A stretch of 64,000 nucleotides of DNA from Fasciola hepatica (Eukaryota > Platyhelminthes > Trematoda > Plagiorchiida > Fasciolidae): contig CANUEZ040000163.1 in NCBI GenBank assembly GCA_948099385.1, forward strand, positions 7,349,001-7,413,000, given 5' to 3'. The notes below the pieces were generated by a model. The model saw only the letters and a program-made list of their open reading frames with translations, was not told where the DNA came from and made no database searches. Each line of letters opens with the position of its first letter. Position 1 is the first letter of the stretch. Both the position numbers and the translations under genes were made by a program. This document shows, piece after piece, positions 12,876 to 23,730 of this stretch.

Positions 12876-12952
12876 TATGAACTTGAAAAGAAAACACAGT
12901 AGAGTTACGTTGCACAATTTGTATCCGGATAGATTTCGCTGTATCTCATCAG
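12876..12952 (-). repeat. Inverted arm of nested PLE, left
   Basis: The reverse complement of this stretch matches 13783-13852 over roughly 70 bases with few differences, for example GTTGCACAATTTGTATCCGG, which is nearly identical in both. Its inner end, read on the minus strand, begins CTGATGAGATACAGCGAAAT, which resembles a hammerhead ribozyme core. Confidence 0.8.
12919..12952 (-). ncRNA. Possible hammerhead ribozyme remnant
   Basis: Minus strand reads CTGATGA, a short spacer GATACAGC, then GAAA, followed by a small hairpin (ATCU / loop AUCC / GGAU) that ends in an AUA triplet where cleavage would occur. These are the invariant core elements in the correct order. PLE terminal repeats are known to carry hammerheads. 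Against it, helix II has essentially one G-C pair and I cannot find the pairing strand for helix I. A remnant or a chance match are both possible. Confidence 0.3.
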
Positions 12953-13028
12953 ATAAAAAAATAATAATAATAAACATTACAATATTAAGACAACATAACC
13001 GATGATAGGTCCAAGAAAGTCATGTTTT

Positions 13029-13725
13029 TTACCAAGGCAACGCCAGGGTAAAGAATAGGTCCTTTTGCTTGCACAAACTAGGTTTCCATCTTTGGATGGC
13101 AGTCGTTTCGACAAATTGCAGCAGATGTGAATTGGTGGCAGAGTAGATCACAGAGAACGCAGTTGTGTGGTCGATCCGGCGCTTTGTGTCAAACAAATGA
13201 CGTGCGATGGAAGAGGCTGGCGGCTCCCTGATCGGTGATCTTTTGCTTTGTGCTTCCCATTGGTTAACATAGGTGTCCACCCACCGTGGGACATGTTCGG
13301 TCACTCTCAGTCGAAGTAGCCGTTCAGTTCGGCTTAGGTAGGTGGCCGAGCACCCGCGCGTGAACATGTACAGGAGGTGTGATTTGGTGTGAACTGATAA
13401 CGGTTGTTTGACTGGGGGGACGGGTATCTGTCTGCACGTGTAGAGTAGGACAGGTTTGGTGGTATTGTAAGACTGCTTGATTGCCGATCTGAGGTGGCGC
13501 GCAGACAGTTCGGCTGTGTCATTGCCCTTGAATGGCAGCTGCAAGAAAACCTTACATTTGGGGACTGACGATGACCGTTCACTTTGACTACGCGCTGTAC
13601 AATGCCCTTTGATAAAATTTTGTGGGTAGCCATTTGACTGGAACATGTTATTTAGCATTTCTGTTTCGGAGTTGAGCATATCTGGCGTACAGAGTTTGTG
13701 GGCTCTGCCTTACAGGGTTCTCACT
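13029..13725 (-). pseudogene. PLE RT end, linker and GIY-YIG endonuclease, remnant
   Basis: A 216-codon open frame at 13679-13029, extended upstream by RAHKLCTPD in the same frame, matches the C-terminal part of PLE proteins. The segments are RAHKLCTPD and FQSNGYPQNFIKG (end of RT), LQLPFKGNDTAEL (linker opening) and then a GIY-YIG-type endonuclease with SATYLSRTERLLRLRVTEHV. In the family this nuclease domain is fused behind the RT and cuts the target DNA. The second motif reads TYLSRT where YVG-like residues are expected, so the catalytic motif is partly degenerate. The rest of the RT is missing. The long open frame shows that this copy is younger than the gypsy element it interrupts. Confidence 0.75.
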
Positions 13726-13782
13726 AGCCCACGTTTATAATTCAGCAGCATAAAGCTCGTAAAATGCAGGTATTGTCCTAAC

Positions 13783-13852
13783 CTGATAAGATACAGCAAA
13801 ATCTACCCGGATACAAATTGTGCAACACAACTCTACTGTGTTCTCTTCTCAT
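13783..13852 (+). repeat. Inverted arm of nested PLE, right
   Basis: Mate of the arm at 12876-12952. The inner end reads CTGATAAGATACAGCAAAAT, differing from the left arm at two bases within the hammerhead-like core (G to A in both cases), so this copy of the core is damaged. Confidence 0.8.
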
Positions 13853-13861
13853 GTTCCATTT
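13853..13861 (+). repeat. Target-site duplication, right copy
   Basis: GTTCCATTT, identical to 12840-12848, directly abutting the right arm of the nested PLE. Confidence 0.7.
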
Positions 13862-14345
13862 CAGTCTAATTAAATATCGACCACAGTGTTGCAGAAAGGA
13901 ATCGAACCTCCCTATGTTTCCTCGATATTTCTGGCAAAAAGTAGAATATACTCTGCTAAGCATAGAGTTCCAGGTTAGATGTCGAATGCTTTGAGAATCC
14001 TCTCCTGGAATATTTCGTCGGATACCTTTCGGGCTGAATGGTTGTCGCTTCCAACGGCAACGGATATATAGTGTGCCATGCGAGGTCAAATAACTCGAGG
14101 CTTCATCCAACTCCTGATCCCAAAATGCTGAGATCAGACCAAAGCACTGTGCATTTGATAACCCTGGTAAAATAAGGTCAAACCGGATATTGGAAAGTGC
14201 TCTTACCTGAGTGCCTCATTTGGGGGTTCTCTAACGGTGTATGCTACACGCCTTGTCATTGGTACCGTAGGTGCAAAAGAATTGTCTATGTGTATTGCCA
14301 TCATTCTCCGAAATATTCCAGTTTTATCACCGGAAACCGATGCAT
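13862..14345 (-). pseudogene. Gypsy reverse transcriptase, broken
   Basis: At 14110-13862 the minus strand encodes LDEASSYLTS followed by CRWKRQPFSPKGI and later GRFDSFLQHCGRYLIRLKWN. These correspond to the gypsy RT palm from just after its first catalytic region to the segment before the 'GH' box. The stretch 14340-14180 contains HIDNSFAPTVPMTRRV, the usual N-terminal start of gypsy RT. Part of the fingers, including the region before the palm, is missing or scrambled. The coding sequence breaks off at a 9-bp duplicated site where the PLE sits and continues at 12848. Confidence 0.6.
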
Positions 14346-14659
14346 ACAACTTCAATCATATTTGACGTTATCCGGTATATGGAACCGAACTCCGGTTGTT
14401 GATAGACGACTATTCAGGGAGGGGACATAGCCTTGGTCCACCACCACAGAGTTTTTGATTGTTTGATGTCCATCCTCAGAATTGACGACTTTCAGCATTA
14501 GCCCACTTTTTACTTAACCTTATAACCATTCCATATAACGAATCCCGTAGGTATTGGTGTCAAATTAATAAAACTATACATATATTTAGTGGTCATATAT
14601 CTACTGAATATTCTCATCCGGCTTAATAAAGCGATAACTTGACTTGAATACTAGGTCGA

Positions 14660-14980
14660 GCGTCCATAGGCATGACACTCACCAGTGTACTTATGTTCAG
14701 CCGGAATTCCACTTCTTTTCTTTTCACCAGTATTTTTGCAAAACATCCTTCGACCTCGCTAGCATCTGAACCTTATTCGTTCAATATGTATTGCGGTAAT
14801 ATTGTTCTCTATCCAGGGCTTCCTTGTTGAGACAATTTGATACGAAATGATTGCTGTCCTTGTAGTTATCCCAAGTTCATCTCCAAGCCGGACAGTTGTA
14901 TCTTCTCGTGAGCTGTATGTTGTCACGAAACTGACACTCCGACTTTGGCATCGAGCATTTCTTGGAAGTTATTCTGTGCA
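14660..14980 (-). pseudogene. Gypsy protease and zinc-knuckle region, broken
   Basis: The minus strand at about 14760-14680 encodes CFAKILVKRKEVEFRLNIST and VSVMP, matching the aspartic protease region of gypsy elements, but the catalytic 'DTGA' is replaced by NIST. Upstream, 14980-14840 resembles the Cys/His zinc-knuckle spacing of Gag (RRYNCPAWRDE) with most metal ligands mutated. The order gag-protease-RT supports one element, but the similarity is weak. Confidence 0.4.
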
Positions 14981-15480
14981 AATTACAATATTATGACGCG
15001 TTTAGCATATCCATGTGTCCCAAATAGCCTTTAAACCCGAGAGGGATTGCATGATCCTATTTCTATCCGATCTCACAAGAGGCTGTCTTCTTAATAGATG
15101 TGAAAATGCACGACCGTGCCAGTGATCTCAGTGACAACGGGAAACGTTCAAAGGACTTAGTCGGCTTCTGTGTCTGCTGGTAAGAAATAAATCACTTGTA
15201 TATTTCGATACACTCACCAAGACAGCATTGTTCAAGCTTGAACTCAACTATCGTTCAGTCACCGCTTTTCTCGTCGGAATCATGAGAAAAGCCATCGGTT
15301 GCGCGAAGCGCTGCCAAAAATCTTTATACTGCGTTCGCTATAGCCTCCTCTCGTGGGCCAGTCGACACGCGTCCTAAATCACCAATTGCACTGGTTGGTG
15401 GATCTGCATGCGATTATGCCGTAGAGTTTCTTGTGCTGACAATTTCGCTTCAGTTTCCGCTGCCATCATGCAAAATGTCA

Positions 15481-18400
15481 GTTCTTTAGGGAAAGCAATT
15501 AGTTTATTATTACACTGTATAACATGGAAATCTCAATGGCTGAAAATTCCTGGATGATTTGTATAGCCTTTCGCTTCACCCACAATGGTTGACTTCAACT
15601 GTTCCAAGCAAAAGTGTCCTGTTAGCCAAACGGAAAACCTCAGCAATATAGCCAAAGAAGAAATAACCAACTTATCCGGAAAGTTACATTTCACCAGGTG
15701 GTAGGATATCAAATGAAGTGCCTTCACACATACAAAAGATGCTTTTGGGTTTTGCAAATATGAACCACCTGTAGCGTCGGATAAACATCTGGTTATCTGT
15801 CAAGGATAGAGCGTATCTTTCGGCAGTCAGGTTCACCCGTTTGTAAGGCTCGGAAACGTAACCGGTACGAACAGAAGACACACAAAGGCATTTTGATATT
15901 TGATCACGGATGTCTTCACGGTATTGCTCTCACATGAAGGGACCACCGAATCACTAATGCTGAGGTCAGACCGAGAGCGTCGGGATCGGCAAACCAGTTG
16001 CTGGAACATGCAAACAATTTAAACAATTTTTTTGGTTGGAACATGTTTTAATCATGCCCAATGACAGACATTCTCGGTGTTAGTTGTTCCACGAGGTAGG
16101 TAGTGGCTGGGGACTAGTTGGGGGTGTCAAATTCACGATATGGTAAGAAGGAAATCCCTAACGGGTGCACTTGGCCGAGCAGAACGTGTTAGCCTTGAGG
16201 TTTTCGGTTGAAGCAAATCGTCCACCGGATGGTTTTGGTTACTTGGCGTGACACTGTAAGTTACCTAGCTCAATGGATTCATTACATCCGAGTTCTTTCA
16301 TCTTCTGCTAAATTTTCCTCGATAACTTTCTTTGTCGTTATTTCGCTCTTGACAAGACAGTGCTGCGAAATATCAACCAAAGTCCGAGTATGGAAGTGCG
16401 AGGTGAATGTCTAAACGAACTGAACAGAACGGAGTCACGAGTAATAGTTTGAGGCGTTCTGTGATTCTCTACCTAAATTTTTGAGGTTCCTCTCTCTACA
16501 AGACGGGCTTCTTTCACGACACTAATGTTTAACCGTGGGTAGAATAAACTGAATTAACCAATCTATTTCGGTGCGTTTGTCATCTTACAACTATTGACAG
16601 AGTTCCAGTTGTCCTTTTTCCGCCTGGATGAAAATTTCAAAGTATGTTAGATTAGAGAAAAAAACATAACGTAAGATCGAAATTGAAAAGTCTCTTCAAG
16701 CTTCTTTTACCTATCAAGAAACAATCTGAATACTTGACTGAGAAAGTTTGATACAACAATCCAAAAGACAAATAACGTGAAGACAAAATATTTTTCTATT
16801 GACCCAATCGCTTCACGCACGAAATATCAATGCTGCTCGTAAGTCATACTAAATTAGTAATTGTTAGCTACTCAAACTATCTAATCACGAATAAGTGCGA
16901 AATGAACTAATGAGTTAAATATGAGTTACTATGGTAACGTGCACGTATGGGCAAGGAAAACAAGAACCGTGAAATTTCTCACCATTTTACACCTCGTCTT
17001 CTATTCTTGAGCCTTTGGTAAAATTATCCACTGGGCAAACGGTAGATCTCTTAAAATGCTAAGTTACTTTCTTTTGGTAACACAAAACGCTAATTGCTGT
17101 CGCGCGGGAGTTCATGGGGAGGGGAGTGGAAGAGATTGAAGTGGGAGTATATTGCGTGCTCAAATGCTGTTTGTGATGCGATTGTTCGTAACTAGTACGG
17201 GTACACTTTAGTCGTAATTTACAATTGAGAAAGAACTCATCAGAATGAAGATGTGTCATGCAAAATAACAATTATTCCACAAGTGAAGTAAATCATGATA
17301 AACCCATATACTGCTGTTTTCTGAAGGGAGGGAGGGGAGGTATTCATTGATATTTGCGGTTTAGACTATTGAGGAAAATCTCGCATGGTGCAGCAAACAA
17401 GTACGATTTGAAAATTTACGTGGATAAAGATTTCTTGAAGATGCTCTGTCATCTAATTTTCCTTAAATCTTCACTGTGATGCGGAATAACATCATGCGCC
17501 TGAATAGTAGTTTACAGTTTGTCTCTGGATTATTCCTTTGAAAATACTAAGCAGTTATAGTCAAAACTTGATTAAAATTCAGTTTTTGGAATTGTTATGT
17601 CCTCGGCGTACAATATTACAACCTGTTCCAAAACGTTTATATCAGTTTGGAGAAGGTGCACCCACTTATTTCGCCAACATTAAAAGCTGTCCATCACAAT
17701 CAAATCAAACCTTAGTTGGCTCCAAAGAAAGTCTATTCTTTATCTGTAAGACTTCGAACAAAACATCTCACATAAAGGTGTACAGAGTGCGTTGTCATGA
17801 CTTTAGCGTCCTCTTAACATCATGGTGAAACTTTCCTGTCTTGACTGAGCATTTACCCGTCTTCTCGGAAACAAGCTAGATGTTTAGCGGATCACGCGCA
17901 CATGACCGTGATTTCAAGGTCAGGTGGTCCAAAGGAGCCAACAACAATTTTCTCGTGATCCTACTGTCAACTGCGAAATTCCTAACAAACCGCCAGATGA
18001 TACACTGTTTCCTAAATGCGTTTGCTTTGCTTTCACTTCTTTTTGATAAGCAGAAATACAGTCGACATTTCTATAAAAAATAGCTCCTGGGAGGATCAGC
18101 ACTTATTCCTCCATGGTGAAAATCACATGAGACAAATTTTACTTTCACGAGATTTAAAATTATCCATAATCGGTTGTTAAATAAATTTTGACCGTCAAGC
18201 ATCAGTCAAATTGAACAGTGACAACTTCACACAGAATATTGCGGCGCAAACGTGAACAGCATATAGTCAACAGTAGTTTTATATTTCCAACCTTTGTTCT
18301 GCTTTTTATGAGAAAAATTATGAGGTTAAATCTGGGAAAGGAACAAATATCTCCTAACTTAGAGTTCTTCCATAGCTGTGCTGAACTAAAAGTGTCGTTT

Positions 18401-18759
18401 CGGATCAAATAACGATAATCTATGCCTTTTAATTTGACAATTTGATGAGTGCAGCATTTTTGCACAGAACTTTCTATTTTCCAATAGTAAATAGCAAGTC
18501 AGACGTTTTCTGAGAAAACTGCATTCACTGTTCCAGGCTCCCTGAGGAGTATTGTTTTATTTCTAATTAGTGTGATCAAACGAGCTCACACTCACAACAG
18601 TTAATGTCTCACGAAAATGTCACTAACAGCTATTTCAGTAGCTTACTCCTGTTCAACATAAACTCTATCATTTCCGTCTCTAGAACGGCCTGATGAGTGA
18701 CATGAAGCATCTAATATTATCGTGTCTGATCAGAAAAACATTTTTTTTAAAAACCAATC
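15481..18759. other. No gene seen
   Basis: No domain-bearing open frame and no repeat shared with the rest of the window was recognised. The frame at 17538-17828 (96 codons) carries no motif I know. A gypsy 5' LTR would be expected near the start of this stretch but I could not identify one. Confidence 0.3.
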
Positions 18760-19290
18760 TACTTCTTCTAGCTGTCAAATGTTTCTGAATAAACAGAGGT
18801 CAAACATGACCCATCACAGGTGGACATGCGTAACATATAGCTCAGCCATCTTAACCTGATAATATTCAGCATCTGCTCCAGTGACTGACCACTGCTTTCA
18901 CACACAACACGCCTAACGTCAGTATTACTGATACGGTATTCTCACCCTATTAAAGCAAAACTACTGAGAGGTTGTTGCCAGAACACCGACAGTCTTCGCC
19001 TGTTTTCCACAAGTACTTGTCATTTTTCGGAGCTGTGTTAAAGAATGGATCTGACTGCGCCAGTATACACTCCACCTCTAATAGACAACCGGATGTCACG
19101 TGGGCATCGTAGATGACTGAAATTGACGAATTCCGAATTCGTCTTCTGTGTACAACTCGACACTACTTCCGATGTCCGACCACCTGGTGAAATGTAACTG
19201 CCCAGGTGACGCTTTTGAGCCAGAGCATTTGATTGAACCGGTGCTATGGGACTACGTAGAAAGGGTTGTCGTAGTAGAGTGAAAACCGAT
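18760..19290 (-). mobile_element. RTE-like LINE fragment (RT C-terminus)
   Basis: The minus-strand frame at 19200-19050 encodes HLGSYISPGGRTSEVVSS and then RDIRLSIRGGVYTGAVRSIL. This is the well-conserved segment after the RT palm in RTE-type LINEs, usually 'YLGS.IS.. G' and then 'R..IRLSIKGRVY.A.VRS.LLYG'. Decayed continuation in other frames to about 18760 includes RRRLSVF, HRVSN-like and LRWLSYMLRM pieces in the expected order. Only the 3' third of the ORF is present and it holds stops and frameshifts. RTE elements of this kind are abundant in flukes. Confidence 0.7.
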
Positions 19291-20860
19291 ACACATATTG
19301 AGTTAACTGTATTGAGGAAGCTAAAATATACGCGCCAAGGTAAAGTGCATTTCAGCAATTATCGGCTTTGTTCCTGAACGTCATTCTCGTGCAATTTAGA
19401 TTTTGATATCACAAGTTTGGATCCTGCCACAACTGGTCTATTCTCTTTGAATAACCGCCACTCCCCTTCAGAAATCTGGTACTTTGTATAATCACACAAA
19501 ATAACCTAACTATTATTATCACTAATATGTAATTATTGATCGAGGTAGCAGTCAACTGAGCAACAGGGGAGCCCTAATACATCAAAATTCGGAATGTCTT
19601 ATTGAAAGAGATGAGCAGTGAGACACATTGTTTTTTCGATAAATGGTTCTTGTTCACGAGCTTCTAATGGGGAGAAAATCTTTTGCACTTCGTTTCAAAT
19701 GGTCTCACACTGAGAAAACGTTCAGCATAGGGATGGACTATTGTACTGTAACACGCAGGTGCAATGCTCTTCCGACGAGGGTAGCACGCGTGTGATCTGC
19801 AAGAGCACAGAAAAAAGATCTCTATGAGCGGTGGCCCAGTAAGTGTATCAAGGGGGACAATCACTTACCTTAAATACATAACAAGATTGCGGCCTACAAT
19901 CTGACTGTCGCAATATGTTTGGTTATTTCAAAATCCAGTGATGGAAGGTCTCAATGTCACGAAGCAAACCATCCAGAGATAACCCGGATAGCCGGGTATC
20001 TATGCTTGTGATTTACAGTCAAACCTCTATTGAGGCTCGATAGATATAATGCACGAATGCACTGATAATTTCTGGCAACCTGCCATGTGTTTTCTATGGT
20101 TTTACATGATAACATGAGCATTTAAACTATATAATGAATCATTTCATGAGATTCATTCTGTCCATTACTACATGGATTTAAAAACAATTATTCATCATCA
20201 GACCACCTTGCAGATCTCCAAAATTATCTAAACATGTCAGAACATATAACAGAACGAGACAAACATTGGTAAATACAGTCTGACGCGGCTAGCTGTAGAG
20301 TCTGGAGTGGTACGCACCAGGGAGTTTGAAAAAAGTGACAGTTCTTCAATCATGAAACTGAATGTTTGAGGACTAACAGAAGTTTTCTTCGCATGGTGAG
20401 CTTAGTTTGTGCGTTACATAAAAACCATTTGTCTTAATCAATGTGCATTGTCCAGGCTCATGTACTCTCATGTTAGAATAAAACAGTTTGCTCAAAGCCA
20501 TTACAGTGAAGTTAAGTAAAATATGTTAAGATAGAATTTCGGATGCTCAATGTGTTCGCATGCGTGTAAAAACTGAAATTCATGTGTTCAGACTGATGAA
20601 CATTTCATCACTTTTCATTGGTTAAGACGTGGGTCAAGCACCGGATATGTGAAATATGATGAATTTCCAGTTCACGATCCCACCTGACCTGTTGAGACCT
20701 TATGTGGTTCTCCGGTCCAAATCTCAGGGTCTGTTTGTCGGTTATACCTAACAGTACATTTGGCCTTTGAGGTTATGGGGAATAGTGAAGTCAGGTCAAG
20801 TCAAATGTTTGGTTTATACACCCCGGTGGGTGAATATTCAGCAGTACATAGCCATACTCG
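19291..20860. other. No gene seen
   Basis: Nothing supportable; the 66-codon frame at 19864-19664 has no recognised motif. Confidence 0.3.
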
Positions 20861-20869
20861 TAGAAATTG

Positions 20870-21465
20870 CCCAAAATGAAAGCAACATTCACAATAACAA
20901 GAAACACCATGACGAGGAGTGACTCAGGAACCATGACACTAAAAGTCGTCGAAGTTCAGCATCGATGTTTCCAGGACAACGTAAGAAGAGAGCACGGTAA
21001 GGGACAACGGAGGACCGGTAGGCATTTTTGCGGGCATAACTCAGTTTGTATTTATTACGGATGGAAGATGAGGAAGTCCTTTTAAAGCGGGTGGAGTGAG
21101 ACATTCATAATTCTCTCGGTGAATGTTTTGCACATTTTTGATGTTGGGATATGATGGAGTCTGTGAGATATTTACGGGGTATACCACTTGCATGGGATAA
21201 GTGCTTGAGACATTTTGGGCTTGTTGTCCAGTAGCGAAGACGGCAGAAGAATACAACCAGTGAAGTAATATTCGTGTAAGGACAAAACATCAAATGCGAT
21301 GAATGGGTACATAAAACATAGTACTTTGGCCTCCTCACTTTTCAGAAAACACAGGCAACATGTTCAGTCCAACAAAGATTATGGGCGATCGTAACCCCAA
21401 GGTATTTGATAGATAATTGACCACCAACCGAGGTACTTCTCAAGTGAACGTCTGAATAGAATTCC
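20870..21465 (-). mobile_element. Second CR1-like LINE fragment (C-terminal region)
   Basis: Minus-strand pieces in changing frames read YLGVTIA-like near 21415, then TGCILLPSSLL, SGIPRKYLTDSIISQHQKCA (21230-21120) and finally ARKNAYRSSVVPYRALFLR (21040-20960). The order matches the region downstream of the RT active site in CR1/Jockey LINEs, the same part seen at 1300-565 in the first LINE, but the sequence differs enough to be another subfamily. It is heavily frameshifted, about 600 bp long, and both ends are estimates. Confidence 0.5.
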
Positions 21466-23650
21466 AGAATGTTCGCACATCCCTTTCACAACAGTGATGC
21501 GCAATTACGTAATAAAAAGCTGTTCGTTTTTGCTCAACAAACATTTTTCGGGTAAAATTTGTGCACGAATTGATGTACCTACTAGAAGGTTATTTAATCC
21601 ACTTCTAAATAAAGAAAGATCAAGGAACCAAGACTAATTATTATTTGAACCAAAAGTTTTGTTGGTACGTAGATGCTTGTAAACTACTGGTATCTAACCT
21701 GGAACAGGACCATCTAGACGCTCATTTTTGTGATCAATCGGCCATATGTGAATTACCCCAACTTTGAGTTTTGTGTTTTGTTCTGGTTATGTAGGCCAAG
21801 TTGATCGATTCTCTTAATTATAACCATGAATGTTTGAGGTCTGCAGACGAGGTTGCAGGTTCACTGATCAACAAACGGAAACTAAAGTCCAACAGATAAT
21901 GCTCGATTGGGAAGATGCGCCTAGTCTAGAAGTTGGTACCAAAGACTAGTGGAAAAGGCTGAGAAAATATTTCCAGTCTACTAGGTTAGTGATGTGCCAG
22001 AATTTAAGTTGCTGAGGTAAAAATTGTTTACCTTTCAAGTTCCGTTGGGAAATTTCTTTTTGTTGGTTGAGAGTATTACGAAGTAGTTGTCTAAACGAAG
22101 AACTAATGTGGTTGGGAATTGGATGGAACTAAACAGCACTGAAAAGCAGCAAACATTTTTAGCAGCACATTTCACATATTTCTTGCAGTCAAAGAGGTTG
22201 GAGTCTAATCATCTTAAGCTGCGCACGGATGAATATCTAATGAAGCTGTTTATCAACAGTTTTGTCCAAAAATAACAGGAAACTATCGCGGAGTTAAATT
22301 GATCAAATATATAAGAATATGGGTATTATCGTCATGGAGCATTCGTAATTTATTAGGCAATATTGAAGGCTGAATTGAGGCATAAAGCATTGCCAGATAG
22401 CTGAAACAATAAGATATAAGCTAGCTCATTAGTAATAATCCCAGTTACAGAACAGAACACCTGCTTCATTCTTGTAGTGGTCTGAGTGAATGGATAGTGA
22501 TGCAATTATCGAGAACTCCTATCGAAGAATCAACTCATTCTGCGTTCATTGATTGCTAATGTGGGAAGCTGGAGACAATTGGGAGCTGAACTGTATAGTA
22601 CTGAGGTAATATAAGCTGCTGATAATCAACTCAAGTGGCTTATTGGTTCCCTTTCTAGGGTTGGTTCGAGTATCTGTGGTCCATTTCTCTGTTCACGATT
22701 TTTGGCAATCCAGGTGCAACAGACGTGTAATGATTGTAATATGGAACGGTGTGTCGAAACCCTTTTTTGGTCAGCGTTACGAAAAAGAGAATCACCGTGT
22801 AATGTCACATGTGAGTGTTTAGCATTCGGTAGCAAAGTGTCGACGGAAATTCTTGTAATCTGTTGACGAATGGGTCACCTTTTTCGGAACGGGTTTACAA
22901 TCAGTTGTATGCCAAGCTTCAGACTGATTCACAAATTACTAATATTATCCTGCTCAGGGTGGTAAAGAGGTGAATATGTTTTCTGCATTCAGAAGATTAG
23001 ATCCCAAACAAACAAATAGTTTGTGCATCAAAATTTTTGGCAAGTGCACTCAAGAATTTCCCTAACCATTGAGGAACAACGGTAATGTGGGTCACAGAGC
23101 AAGGATACGCAGATCTTCCCTGCGCGATCATATTTAACAGGTAAAAATTGGTTGAAATATTTTCCATTCCGATGAAATAAAACAAAGCCTATGCCTTGAC
23201 GTGTTGGAGGAGAGTGGAAAATCAATATTCTGCATAACAATTTGTAAGAACCTGGACAACAAGCTGATTATTATGCCCAGTCAACAGATCCCGCTATTTA
23301 GGTTGGCAGTCAAACAACTGATATCCCAACGTCCCGCAAGGAAATGATCATCACTCTGGGGTTGCCGGCTATTTCTTTCCTCAGTGAAAAACCACCGCAT
23401 GAGAAAGTCTATTTAATCTCTAAATGCGCGATGCATCCGAATCATGTAACTGGTTTCAAAACTTGACTCTAACACAAAACTAAGCATACAACCAATTGAC
23501 AGGTTGCCACATTTCAGTAGTAGATTTTGACTGGTCGTAAAATGATTCATCATGCAGTATGAATGCTCAGTTTATAACTAAAAAACAATAAAATCACTTA
23601 CCGTTCACCTGCTTCCCTAAGTACGTTGGGAATTATCATTAGCACATATT
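21466..23650. other. No gene seen
   Basis: Only short meaningless frames. No repeat shared with the rest of the window was noticed. Confidence 0.3.
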
Positions 23651-23730
23651 AAACGACCCCGAATTGGATGGGGCTCGAACCCACTGGATATGATTTTGAG
23701 TTACTCATGCTTTAACACCAGATTATCAGG
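23651..23730 (-). repeat. tRNA-like SINE head, family D
   Basis: On the minus strand a B-box-like GGGTTCGAGCCC follows a region with TCTGGTGTTAAAGCATGAGT. The same layout recurs at 63350-63425 and, more loosely, at 53400-53460, including a GTAAC...AAAT spacer before the B box. Confidence 0.4.

Larger units (their letters stand above)
12849..13852 (-). mobile_element. Truncated Penelope-like element inside gypsy RT
   Basis: A 1.0-kb insertion carries only the 3' end of a PLE: the last part of RT, the linker and the GIY-YIG endonuclease. Two facing arms of about 70-80 bp flank it (12876-12952 and 13783-13852) in inverted orientation. It is bounded by direct copies of GTTCCATTT, and removing one copy plus the element joins the interrupted gypsy RT in frame across the junction. 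PLEs are known to insert with variable target duplications and to leave 5'-truncated copies with terminal repeats in inverse orientation; this copy shows both. Confidence 0.8.
11060..15480 (-). mobile_element. Decayed Ty3/gypsy LTR retrotransposon, split by a PLE
   Basis: Minus-strand pieces occur in the normal Ty3/gypsy order: a zinc-knuckle-like region (about 14960-14840), protease (about 14760-14680), RT start (about 14340-14180), RT core (14110-13862), then after a 1-kb PLE insertion the RT tail (12840-12600), RNase H (12600-12190), integrase (about 12050-11340) and a post-integrase tail (about 11300-11080). Stops and frameshifts are scattered throughout, so it was dead before or soon after the PLE arrived. 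No flanking LTR pair could be identified by eye; its ends, and the part beyond 15000, are estimates. The RT order before RNase H and integrase separates Ty3/gypsy from Ty1/copia. Confidence 0.7.

Noticed and set aside
12592..12902. Plus-strand frames over the gypsy RNase H
   Set aside because: Antisense shadows of the minus-strand RNase H and RT tail.
18690..18710. CTGATGAG as a hammerhead core
   Set aside because: No GAAA and no pairing regions at the required distance.
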